A stretch of DNA of 64,000 nt. It comes from an uncultured Gammaproteobacteria bacterium. GTDB taxonomy: Bacteria > Pseudomonadota > Gammaproteobacteria > Arenicellales > JAANXG01. The stretch lies in NCBI GenBank assembly GCA_947258975.1, contig CAMYKK010000014.1:23630-87629 (forward strand), written 5' to 3'. Each line of letters opens with the position of its first letter. Position 1 is the stretch's first letter. A program made the translations under genes and the position numbers. The notes under the pieces were generated by a model that saw only the letters and a list, made by a program, of their open reading frames with translations, searched no databases and had not been told where the DNA came from. Below are positions 26,670 to 34,966 of this stretch, in pieces.

Positions 26670-28595
26670 ATGTGCGGCATTGCGGGTATCGTTAATCTAA
26701 CAGAATACAAGCCGGTAGCGGAAGGGTTGCTCCGCGCCATGGCAGACACAATGGTACACAGAGGGCCGAACGACAGTGGCGTATGGGTGTCGGATGACCG
26801 GCAAACCGGGATGTCACACCGAAGGCTGTCCATTGTCGATTTGTCACCGGCAGGCCGCCAGCCGATGACGAACGAGGATGGCTCGGTATGGGTTACATTC
26901 AATGGTGAAATCTATAATTTTCGCCAGTTGCGACTGGAGTTGGAAAACAAGGGCCACCGGTTCAGATCCAACACCGACACCGAAGTGCTGGTTCATTTGT
27001 ATGAAGAACATGGCAACGCATTTGTCGAGGCGCTGGACGGCGACTTTGCCATTGGGCTGTGGGATGACGCCAAAAAGCGACTCGTGTTGTGCCGGGACCG
27101 GGTAGGTGTCAAGCCGCTGTACTATATCAGAACGCAATACCGGCTCTATTTCGCGTCTGAAATAAAGGCCTTGCTGCAAGCTGCCGACGTCGAGGCGCGC
27201 CTGAATAAGCGCGCGTTCTATCATTACCTCAGCTATTTGGTTGCCCCCACACCGCACACCATGGTTCGGGGCGTGAAGAAGCTTCCGCCTGCCGGGATCC
27301 TGGTGGTTCAGCAGGGCGATACCCGCGTGCCGGATGTCAGGCTATTTTGGGAAGCGTTACCGCGCCGGCCGCAACTCAGTGAAAATCTCGATGAACAGCT
27401 GAAGAGCTTGTTTGAATCGTCGGTGAGAAAGAGATTGATGAGCGATGTCCCGCTCGGTCTGCTGTTCTCAGGGGGGGTGGATTCGACGCTGAATCTTTGC
27501 ATCTTCAGCGCTTTGCGTGATGCGGGCGTGGCAAAAACATTTACCGTCACGATGGAAACCGACGGCGATTTTCTGGGGGATCGGGAGCATGCCAGGGAGA
27601 TGGCTAAGGTGCTGGGCAGCGATCATCACGAAATCAGAATTACCAACCGGGATATGGTCGAAGTGGCCTTGAAACTGGCTGGTATCCAGGATGAGCCGAT
27701 CTCCGATCCCACCAACATACCGCACTACTTTGTCACGCGGTTGGCCAGAGAGTCCGGTTGCACGGTTCTTCAGGCGGGCGAAGGGGCTGATGAACTATTT
27801 TGCGGTTACGATAAGTATCTTCGTTTCATGCGCTATGAGGAAAAATACTGGCGTCCATTATCCAAGCTGCCCCGATTTGTGCCCGCGATGGCGAGCGGAG
27901 CTTTGCGCATCATGAAGACAAGCTCGCGCTTGAGAAAGATCCAAGATAGCTTATCGCGCATGGCCAAAGGCCAGAAGTTCTTCCTGTCATCGGTGCTTGC
28001 CTTCTATGAAGGTGAGAAACGTTGTTTGCTCTCCAGGCATCTGCTCGATGAACTCGGTGACACGGATTCGTTCGAGGTCGTGGTGCCGTATTATGAACGG
28101 CTTCATGAACATAAGCCGCAGGCAAGCCTGCTGGATGCAATGACCTATATAGATCTCAATGTGCAATTACCGGAGTTGCTTTTGATGAGGGCGGACAAGA
28201 TGTCGATGGCCAACTCGGTCGAAGTGCGTGTTCCTTTTCTCGACCGTGACCTGATAGATTTTGCACTGAGCGTTCCGCAATCGTTCAAATTACGGGATGG
28301 TGTACTCAAAGAGCCCTTGAAGCGCCTGGCATCTCAATACGTCCCGAGAGAGCGCGTATATCGGCCAAAAATAGGTTTCGGCACACCGGTATTGGATTGG
28401 TTCAAGAAGGGGGAATTGCGCGACGATTTTGTTGCGCAGCTGCACGTTGATCGCACCGACATCGGTTTACTGTTCGACGTCAAACAGATCGAAAACAAGC
28501 TGCATCACGGATTAACAAGCGTAAACGATGCGTTTCAACTATGGACCATATATAACTTTCTAAAATGGAAGCAGGCTTACGCGGTTCAGGTCTAG
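26670..28595 (+). CDS. asnB: Asparagine synthase (glutamine-hydrolysing) family amidotransferase
   Basis: A two-domain AsnB-like enzyme. The N-terminal glutaminase starts with MCGIAGIV, leaving Cys2 as nucleophile, followed by HRGPNDSG, the conserved RLSIVDL and FNGEIYNF. The C-terminal synthetase domain has the ATP pyrophosphatase loop SGGVDS at 267-272 and GEGADELFCGY further on. At 641 residues it is full length. In polysaccharide loci such enzymes often amidate the carboxyl of a uronic acid or attached amino acid rather than make asparagine, and the neighbours here (polymerase, flippase, heparinase-type lyases) favour that role. It is the first gene of a plus-strand operon with the flippase, which starts two bases after its stop. 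Confidence 0.93.
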   Translation: MCGIAGIVNLTEYKPVAEGLLRAMADTMVHRGPNDSGVWVSDDRQTGMSHRRLSIVDLSPAGRQPMTNEDGSVWVTFNGEIYNFRQLRLELENKGHRFRSNTDTEVLVHLYEEHGNAFVEALDGDFAIGLWDDAKKRLVLCRDRVGVKPLYYIRTQYRLYFASEIKALLQAADVEARLNKRAFYHYLSYLVAPTPHTMVRGVKKLPPAGILVVQQGDTRVPDVRLFWEALPRRPQLSENLDEQLKSLFESSVRKRLMSDVPLGLLFSGGVDSTLNLCIFSALRDAGVAKTFTVTMETDGDFLGDREHAREMAKVLGSDHHEIRITNRDMVEVALKLAGIQDEPISDPTNIPHYFVTRLARESGCTVLQAGEGADELFCGYDKYLRFMRYEEKYWRPLSKLPRFVPAMASGALRIMKTSSRLRKIQDSLSRMAKGQKFFLSSVLAFYEGEKRCLLSRHLLDELGDTDSFEVVVPYYERLHEHKPQASLLDAMTYIDLNVQLPELLLMRADKMSMANSVEVRVPFLDRDLIDFALSVPQSFKLRDGVLKEPLKRLASQYVPRERVYRPKIGFGTPVLDWFKKGELRDDFVAQLHVDRTDIGLLFDVKQIENKLHHGLTSVNDAFQLWTIYNFLKWKQAYAVQV

Positions 28596-28597
28596 AG

Positions 28598-29902
28598 ATG
28601 GGTAAAGACACTAGAAGCCTGACCAAACTGAATATTCTGATGTCTCTGGTGAAAGCCGCGCTGCTCTTGTACACCTTACATATCGCGGAAGCGGCGCTGT
28701 CCGCGGCGGCGCTTGGCCTGATTCTATTGTCGCGGCGGGTGGCGGTCACAATGGCGGCCCTTATTCAAGTTGGCGCGGCGCAGGCAATTCAGCGATTTGT
28801 CTCAATATACAACAACGACCCAGTTAAGCAGTCTTCGTACTATTCCGCCTCAATGCTCATCGTGGCGGTGACCGTGTTGCTCTTTGGCCTTCTGTCGTTT
28901 GTGTTAGGTGACAGCTATGGGCCTTTTCTATTGGGCCTAGACAACTACAACACGACACTGTTTTGGGGCACTGTTTTGCTGACAGTGGGATTTACTCTCA
29001 ATTTCGTGAGCTATGCGTCGTGGATTTCCCACTTCAAGGTGGTACATGCGAACGTCATCGAGATTCCCGTGGTCGCCGGTGTTTTATGGTTCGTGCTGGT
29101 TTATCTTGATTCTGCTGATGCGAGCCAAATCGTGCTTGATTTGGCGCTGCTCACGGTGCTGTTTGCGATCGGCGGGGTGTTTTGGTTCCAGGTCACCCTA
29201 GGCCGGACCAACCGTTTGCTCGTCAAACCACAACCGGGGGTCATCGGACAGACCCTCGGTTTTGGCATCCCACGGTGTATCAACGCCTGGTTAGACGTTG
29301 GGCTGCTGACGGTTGCTCCGTGGATGCTGCGCACCGATACGGAACAGGCGGGCTACTTCATTGTGGCGTTGGTGGTCTACCGGATGATGCAGATCGGGTT
29401 GGCGCCGATTACGCAAATACTGAGTCTGAAGATCGCCGGCAGCCACGCCGCGGAATTTAAGCGCAGATTCCTTCAGGCGTTCTGGAAATTGCTCGGCATC
29501 ACGGTTTTTCTTGCCGGGATGTTGAGCATCGCCATCTACCCCCTGTCGGAGGAGATCTTGGGCTTCGTCTTCAGCAACGTTGACTATATCGAGGGCGTAA
29601 ACTTCTACTTCCGAAGTGTGTTAATTGTGTTTCCGATGGCGATGCTGTACTACGTTTGCCGCGACGTGCTGGACCTGGGTTACGCCAGGCCTCTTGTGTT
29701 GTACTGTCAATTGGCCGCTTATACGACTTTTTTCACTGCGTACTTTTTAGGGATGAATGTCTTCGGCATGGGGCTGCACGGATCGGTGGCGTTGGCGTTT
29801 CAATTGATGATTGGGGTTTTGGCCCTGGCCACTTTGGGTTGCGCCGGTTTCGCATTCCGGCATCGAGAGCAGGCGCAGAACCTGGAACCGGCTGGGTCAT
29901 AG
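28598..29902 (+). CDS. wzx: Wzx-type flippase of the second locus (polysaccharide biosynthesis membrane protein)
   Basis: A 434-residue protein with about twelve hydrophobic helices arranged as in MOP-superfamily exporters. It begins with KLNILMSLVKAALLLYTLHIAEAALS, in which the first helix is followed by the usual short loop, and contains FGIPRCINAWLDVGLLTVAPWML, matching the start of the second six-helix bundle. The ATG at 28598 lies two bases after the asparagine-synthase stop; a more upstream ATG at 28565 overlaps that gene. It is distinct from the flippase at 9020. Role: moving lipid-linked repeat units of the second polymer across the inner membrane. Confidence 0.8.
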   Translation: MGKDTRSLTKLNILMSLVKAALLLYTLHIAEAALSAAALGLILLSRRVAVTMAALIQVGAAQAIQRFVSIYNNDPVKQSSYYSASMLIVAVTVLLFGLLSFVLGDSYGPFLLGLDNYNTTLFWGTVLLTVGFTLNFVSYASWISHFKVVHANVIEIPVVAGVLWFVLVYLDSADASQIVLDLALLTVLFAIGGVFWFQVTLGRTNRLLVKPQPGVIGQTLGFGIPRCINAWLDVGLLTVAPWMLRTDTEQAGYFIVALVVYRMMQIGLAPITQILSLKIAGSHAAEFKRRFLQAFWKLLGITVFLAGMLSIAIYPLSEEILGFVFSNVDYIEGVNFYFRSVLIVFPMAMLYYVCRDVLDLGYARPLVLYCQLAAYTTFFTAYFLGMNVFGMGLHGSVALAFQLMIGVLALATLGCAGFAFRHREQAQNLEPAGS

Positions 29903-29979
29903 TGGCGTATGTGTCCACTCGGGGTGTTCTACGGGGGTCGATTGGATCCCGCGCCGTTGCCCCGGTTGATTAGGTAACT

Positions 29980-31470
29980 ATGGGCCGGCGGCCGAAGTTA
30001 CTTGGCGCGGTGGTAGGTCTGGGCCTAACCGTGTGCGCGGCGGGAACAGCGTTTACAACAGCATATGGCGCGGATTCGCTGCCGCGAAGGGTGTCCGTTC
30101 TCAACTCCGGACCTGCAGTAGCGGCGATTATCACGGCGAACCCACCGGTAAGGCGGATTCGCGTTCCCGTAGCAGGTGATCCCGGACCCTGCGGTCCCGA
30201 GCGGGTGGGCAAGTCCCTTGCGGCATGTCTCAATCAGTTCATAGAAAATAAAAACGACGCCAACGCCCTCCATTTCGATATTGATGCAGGCGACTATCTG
30301 CTAACCGAAACCATTTTTCTTTTTCGGCGCGACCACGTCCGTTTCTCCGGAGCGGGTGTTGATAAGACCATACTCAGAATGGACCGGTCGCTGGAGCAGA
30401 CGCGAAGCGGAAAAATCGACCTTGTATTCACCTTCAACATGATCGACTCGAGTTGGATATCGTTGCGCGACATGACCCTCATCGGCAGCAATCTGAGCGG
30501 CCAGAGGGCGGTCGGCGTGTGTCCCACCAGCGGTGCCAAGGTGCACCACATTACCCTGTCCGGTCTGAAGGTTAGCGACTTCACATCTTACGTGTTCATT
30601 GCCGGCCGGGCGATTCCCGATCAGCAGTTGACGCAAAGAGCCCTCAGCGGCCGTGCGGGTCCGGTCCGATTCAGGAAATATCTGGATGCAAATCCGCGGT
30701 CTGACGCGTGCGCAGGCAGCGTGTCGGATCTGCAGCTGAGAAACAGCGATATCAGGCTGCAGAACGTGGCGTTTTATCTCGTGCCTTATTCATCATGGGG
30801 CGCCACGGAGAACGCAACACCTGTCAACTGGCGAGAACTCGCAGACACGGCGCGCAGCGGTAACCAGCGTTTTGTCGTCCGCGGCAACCGATTCACGACG
30901 GACAGCGAAGCGGTATCAAGTGTGATCAAGGTGCAGGGTAGCGGAGATCTTCGGATCGAGGGCAATACGTTCGATGCGGCCAAGTTCACCCGCGTGTTCG
31001 AGCATGGGGCGGCGATCAATATTGCCGCCAACCTGAATAACGTCATCGTGCGCAACAACCATATTCGCTTTCCCGCGAATCATCAGTGGCCCACGCAGGG
31101 GCTCGTGGTGCAAAGTGGCTTCGGTAGGCACGACCAGTTTGGCGTTGGCGCCAATCGTATCGCCGTGCCGGCGCAAAACGTCAATATTTTGGAAAACAAC
31201 TTCGATTACGCCTTAATCATGGTCAACGATACCTGTCTCTGCCGCCCGGACAGACGCTGTCTTTCTGCGTTCTGTGACAACATGGACGCGGCACAAAGGG
31301 ACGGACGCGAGGCGCTGGATAACATCGTAATCACCGGAAATCGACGCAACGGTATGGAAGGACAGGACCAACAACTGGTCGCCCGGTTATGTGCCATCAA
31401 TTCACGTAATTGGAAATGGCTTGATACCGTGAGTTGCAGGGAAAACGTCTCGATCAAATACGGACCCTGA
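29980..31470 (+). CDS. Secreted right-handed beta-helix (pectate-lyase-like) protein
   Basis: A signal peptide is clear (GRRPKLLGAVVGLGLTVCAAGTAFTTAYGA). The mature part is a parallel beta-helix: FHFDIDAGDYLLTETIFLF and VRFSGAGVDKTILRMDR form the first coils, and later repeats follow the pattern x-V-x-x-N-x-I (FVVRGNRFTT, LRIEGNTFDA, VIVRNNHIRFP, VNILENNFDY, IVITGNRRNG). Several Cys pairs lie near residues 65-75 and 405-420, suggesting disulfides. The fold is shared by polysaccharide lyases, epimerases and esterases; no catalytic signature stands out. Located next to polymer genes, it may modify or cut the polymer in the periplasm. It converges with the next gene at a distance of only six bases. 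Confidence 0.75.
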   Translation: MGRRPKLLGAVVGLGLTVCAAGTAFTTAYGADSLPRRVSVLNSGPAVAAIITANPPVRRIRVPVAGDPGPCGPERVGKSLAACLNQFIENKNDANALHFDIDAGDYLLTETIFLFRRDHVRFSGAGVDKTILRMDRSLEQTRSGKIDLVFTFNMIDSSWISLRDMTLIGSNLSGQRAVGVCPTSGAKVHHITLSGLKVSDFTSYVFIAGRAIPDQQLTQRALSGRAGPVRFRKYLDANPRSDACAGSVSDLQLRNSDIRLQNVAFYLVPYSSWGATENATPVNWRELADTARSGNQRFVVRGNRFTTDSEAVSSVIKVQGSGDLRIEGNTFDAAKFTRVFEHGAAINIAANLNNVIVRNNHIRFPANHQWPTQGLVVQSGFGRHDQFGVGANRIAVPAQNVNILENNFDYALIMVNDTCLCRPDRRCLSAFCDNMDAAQRDGREALDNIVITGNRRNGMEGQDQQLVARLCAINSRNWKWLDTVSCRENVSIKYGP

Positions 31471-31476
31471 GTCCGT

Positions 31477-32316
31477 TTACTTATGCGCATCGTTGTCAGA
31501 CGTGGACGATACCGGTCGCGCAATAAAGATGTGATACCAGCCCAATAATCGCCCCAGAACCGAAAGCATTCTGCCCTGCGGTGGTAATAGTTTGCCGACA
31601 CCGGGCAAGTAACCCTGGGTGAATCCACACTTTCGATGCGATTCGATCTCGAAACCTGCCAGCGCCAGCATGGACTCTATTTGTTTCCGGGACCGGATTC
31701 TCGCCGGGATCGGATTGTCCAGCGGCACCGCATCCGTCTTGTGACATTGCCAGTGTGCTAGGGGTGTGCGCATCCTGTTCTGTAGTAACCAGGTGGCCGA
31801 AATGTACGCGTTGAAAAAGCTGTACTTCGAGTACAGGCCCACAACCAGCCGCCCCCCTGGTTGCATGAGCTTCCTGATTCGCTGCAAAACCTGCTGTTCG
31901 TGGTCGATGTGATGAAGTACGCCAAATGAGTAGATGTAGGCGAACCTTGTCTCTATTTCCTGCGCCAGCAGGTCTCCCTCGTAGAATCTATCGATAGGCA
32001 AGTTGTGGAGGCGAAAATTCGCCTTGGTCAGTTCGATGTGGTTTTTGGTGATATCCAATCCCGAGTAGATTGCACCGTTACGCGCCATTTCAACACCGTC
32101 TATTCCGGCACCGGTCCCGATCTCCAGTACGTTAACACCTTTGAGTCGCGCAAACCCACAAAACTCCGGCAAGCATGGCAGCTCATAGCCATAGCGATAG
32201 GCGCGCATCTCCTCGAAGTACTGCAGGCTTCCTTTCGGTGCGGAAGTGCAATGTTCACCCACGGCCCGGGCATTCCAACGTTTCTGTATGTTCGTGATAC
32301 TCATCGATGGATCCAT
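31477..32316 (-). CDS. Class I SAM-dependent methyltransferase
   Basis: A 279-residue methyltransferase. The SAM loop is VLEIGTGAGIDGVEMARNGA, the acidic strand YSGLDITKNHIELT, and YSFGVLHHIDHEQQVLQRI is the post-II motif of the Methyltransf_11 group. LMQPGGRLVVGLYSKYSF follows. The C-terminal part contains IRSRKQIESMLALAGFEI, typical of this group. Start ATG 32316; another in-frame ATG lies at 32304, and neither has a clear ribosome site. It diverges from the triple-domain gene across 269 bases and has no cotranscribed neighbour, so the target is unclear; a sugar or lipid-linked sugar is likely. Confidence 0.88.
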   Translation of the reverse strand: MDPSMSITNIQKRWNARAVGEHCTSAPKGSLQYFEEMRAYRYGYELPCLPEFCGFARLKGVNVLEIGTGAGIDGVEMARNGAIYSGLDITKNHIELTKANFRLHNLPIDRFYEGDLLAQEIETRFAYIYSFGVLHHIDHEQQVLQRIRKLMQPGGRLVVGLYSKYSFFNAYISATWLLQNRMRTPLAHWQCHKTDAVPLDNPIPARIRSRKQIESMLALAGFEIESHRKCGFTQGYLPGVGKLLPPQGRMLSVLGRLLGWYHIFIARPVSSTSDNDAHK

Positions 32317-32585
32317 GTGCGAGCGAATCGAATTTGCCCGGGATGATAACTTTAACAGCGCGGCAGTTCCGCTCAGCGCGGCGTATGCGCCTCAATATTC
32401 GGACCGCGGTCAGATTCTATCAGACACGAATGCATAGCCGGACAGGATTTTTGTGTCAGCGATTGATCCAGTACTATAGCGCCACCGTGTAAAAGAGTTG
32501 ATCAACGAGGTGCGCCGGTGAAGACAGCTTATATCTCGAACCTGGCTTTTCAGCTCGGCAGATATTCCCTGCGTCAAAATATCAG

Positions 32586-34955
32586 ATGAAGTACTCTCCC
32601 GATTCCTTTGAACGGAAGTACCGCCTGGAGAGAGATCCCTGGAACGCCAGAGATCCTGCAAATGCCCACTATCACGAAGCGCTGAGGCGGTTTTGCCTCG
32701 CCCACGCTACCAAGAAGAACAATCTGAAGGTGCTCGATCTCGGTTGTGGCGAGGGCGGGTTCAGCAATGCACTCGCGAGCGCCGGCGCTGACGTATGTGG
32801 CGTGGATGTGTCCCCAACGGCGATAGCGCGGGCGCGAGAAGAATTTCCGCAACATCGATTTTTTTGTGGAGATATCAGGGAGCTATCCTCGCTGGCGGAT
32901 CTGGATGCGGCGTTTGATCTTATCCTCTGCGGCCAGGTGCTTTACTACTTCGATTTAAACGGAATCGAGAATGTCCTGAAGGGTATCGACGACAGACTTG
33001 CGCTGGACGGCACAGTGATATTAGCGTCCAACTGCAAAGGAGGAAAATGGTTCGAGAAGGATTATTTTCTCGGGTTGTGTAAACGCTCATTCGACCACCT
33101 GGATCATCAGGCCCACGCCCATCACCTGTTTTTCGCCGGCAAGAAGACCAAGACCGCAGTGGTCATCACGGTGGATTACGAAACCGTTGAGCATGGACAA
33201 AAATTGAGTCTGGACGACGCGCTTTGGGAGCGCACCATATTCGCGCCATGTGCTGACCTGCTGCGCGTGGTTGCGGGTCACGGCGCGAAACTGACGGTTA
33301 TGGTGGAGATGGGCGAGTTACTGTTTCTCGAGAAATATGCTCCCGCCATCGCAACAACCATGCAGCAGCAGCTGCAGTCGATGGTCGCGGAGGGGCACGA
33401 CGTTCAGCTCCACTTGCACCCGCGGTGGTTGCCGTTGAACGGCGCGACCGTAGGCCCCGATGGGGTGGTAGCCCTGGCCATGAATAAGATCAGACTGCAC
33501 GACATGACCGCCGATGATATCGACGTGATGTTTTCGGCGGCGCGGCAGAAACTGGAGTCAATGCTCCAGCCCGTGTGCCCGGCCTACCGGACGCTGTGTT
33601 TTCGCGCCGGCAAATATCAGATTCAACCGCACGCAGCAATTTTTAATGCCATGGCAAGGAACGGGTACATCTGTGATAGTTCGGTCTGGCATGGCGGCTT
33701 CCTGATGTCGTATGACAACGCGCCTGGCTATGATTTCAGGCCGCTATGGCACCCGTGGCGCCCATATTGGCCGGACCGGATCGATCTTTGCGTGCCCACC
33801 AACCACGAGCCCGGCTTGTCCGGGATCTTGGAGCTGCCGATATTGTCCCGGGACCGGGAGCGATGGTCGTTCGACGGGGCGGATTCCACTGCGTTGATAG
33901 GTGCCTTCGAGGAGCATCGGCACTTTGGCGGTCCACGCATCATGATCGGTCATACCAAGCTGGTTACCGAAAAATCGCTGACCCAGTTGTCGCAGGCGCT
34001 GGCTTATCTGCGTGACAAATCAGCAGTTGAATTTCGCACCCTGCGTGATGTCGCAGTGGAGAATGCCGGCCGCTACCGAGATGCCGATATCACGGGCAGC
34101 TTCGTTGCCGATATGGCCGGGCAAGTCTGTTCCCCGCAAAGCCTCTACGAATTTTCCCCTGCATACCAGAAGCGCAAGGTAGCATTGATCGGGCATACGA
34201 TCCTGGACAGCGCTGCGGGGGGAGAAAAGGTTCGGGTGTTGGACGTCGGCTGCGGTACTGGAGAATTGTTGACCCTGCCGTTGAAACACTGGCTGGATTC
34301 ATCTCATGCGCAGAACGTATACATTCAAGGTATCGACATCGACGCCCGGAGCATTCATCGCGCCAATCGAACCGTTGCGGAGAATCGGCTGACAGGTATT
34401 TCCTTCACCGAACAGCAACCTGTAGGCTTGGCGGACGACTATGATGTGGTGATCTGCTCGGAGGTGCTCGAGCATTTGGCCGACCCCGCGGCGTTGGCGG
34501 CCGAGCTGTGCAGACTCGTCGCGCATGACGGGACGTTGGTTGTCACGGTACCGAACGGTTACGGCTACCTGGAGACCGAACGACGATTGACACGCAATTC
34601 TTTTGATGTGATTAGCAGTCTACCCGGGCCGATAAAACGTACTCTGATGCGGGTATACCGGACGCTTAGAAGGCATGCGTTAAAAAACGCGAATCGACCT
34701 TCGAACGGTCGGACACACGGGCTGATGGGTACAATGAACTATGAGAATGATGTCCACGTACAATTTTTTAGCGCCGCGGCCATCAAGAAGCTGTTCCAGA
34801 CTCAGAATTTCGACATCGTCGACAGTTACAACATTCAATTGTTTGGTGGTTTGCTGGGTTCGGTGCTGGACAAAGCGCTCTACAGGGAGAGTGTTTTGAG
34901 CAGGATGCCATTGTGGTTGACTTCAGGCTGGCTGTTTGCGCTGCGGCGGAAGTGA
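32586..34955 (+). CDS. Triple-domain protein: methyltransferase, WalW/NodB-like polysaccharide deacetylase, methyltransferase
   Basis: A 789-residue fusion. Domain 1 (about 20-180) is a class I methyltransferase with VLDLGCGEGGFS near 49-60 and LILCGQVLYYFD. Domain 2 (about 185-500) resembles WalW-type polysaccharide deacetylases: VVITVDYETVEHG with the first metal-binding Asp near 197, GHDVQLHLHPRW with paired His near 271-277, and later RAGKYQIQPH. Domain 3 (about 540-710) is a second methyltransferase with VLDVGCGTGELL near 548, then VVICSEVLEHLADP and GTLVVTVPNGYGYLE. No signal peptide is present, so it is cytoplasmic. The ATG at 32586 gives the complete first domain. It converges with the bi-domain oxidoreductase 11 bases away. 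One polypeptide may deacetylate and methylate the same glycan intermediate. Confidence 0.85.
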   Translation: MKYSPDSFERKYRLERDPWNARDPANAHYHEALRRFCLAHATKKNNLKVLDLGCGEGGFSNALASAGADVCGVDVSPTAIARAREEFPQHRFFCGDIRELSSLADLDAAFDLILCGQVLYYFDLNGIENVLKGIDDRLALDGTVILASNCKGGKWFEKDYFLGLCKRSFDHLDHQAHAHHLFFAGKKTKTAVVITVDYETVEHGQKLSLDDALWERTIFAPCADLLRVVAGHGAKLTVMVEMGELLFLEKYAPAIATTMQQQLQSMVAEGHDVQLHLHPRWLPLNGATVGPDGVVALAMNKIRLHDMTADDIDVMFSAARQKLESMLQPVCPAYRTLCFRAGKYQIQPHAAIFNAMARNGYICDSSVWHGGFLMSYDNAPGYDFRPLWHPWRPYWPDRIDLCVPTNHEPGLSGILELPILSRDRERWSFDGADSTALIGAFEEHRHFGGPRIMIGHTKLVTEKSLTQLSQALAYLRDKSAVEFRTLRDVAVENAGRYRDADITGSFVADMAGQVCSPQSLYEFSPAYQKRKVALIGHTILDSAAGGEKVRVLDVGCGTGELLTLPLKHWLDSSHAQNVYIQGIDIDARSIHRANRTVAENRLTGISFTEQQPVGLADDYDVVICSEVLEHLADPAALAAELCRLVAHDGTLVVTVPNGYGYLETERRLTRNSFDVISSLPGPIKRTLMRVYRTLRRHALKNANRPSNGRTHGLMGTMNYENDVHVQFFSAAAIKKLFQTQNFDIVDSYNIQLFGGLLGSVLDKALYRESVLSRMPLWLTSGWLFALRRK

Positions 34956-34966
34956 TCCCGCGGTTC

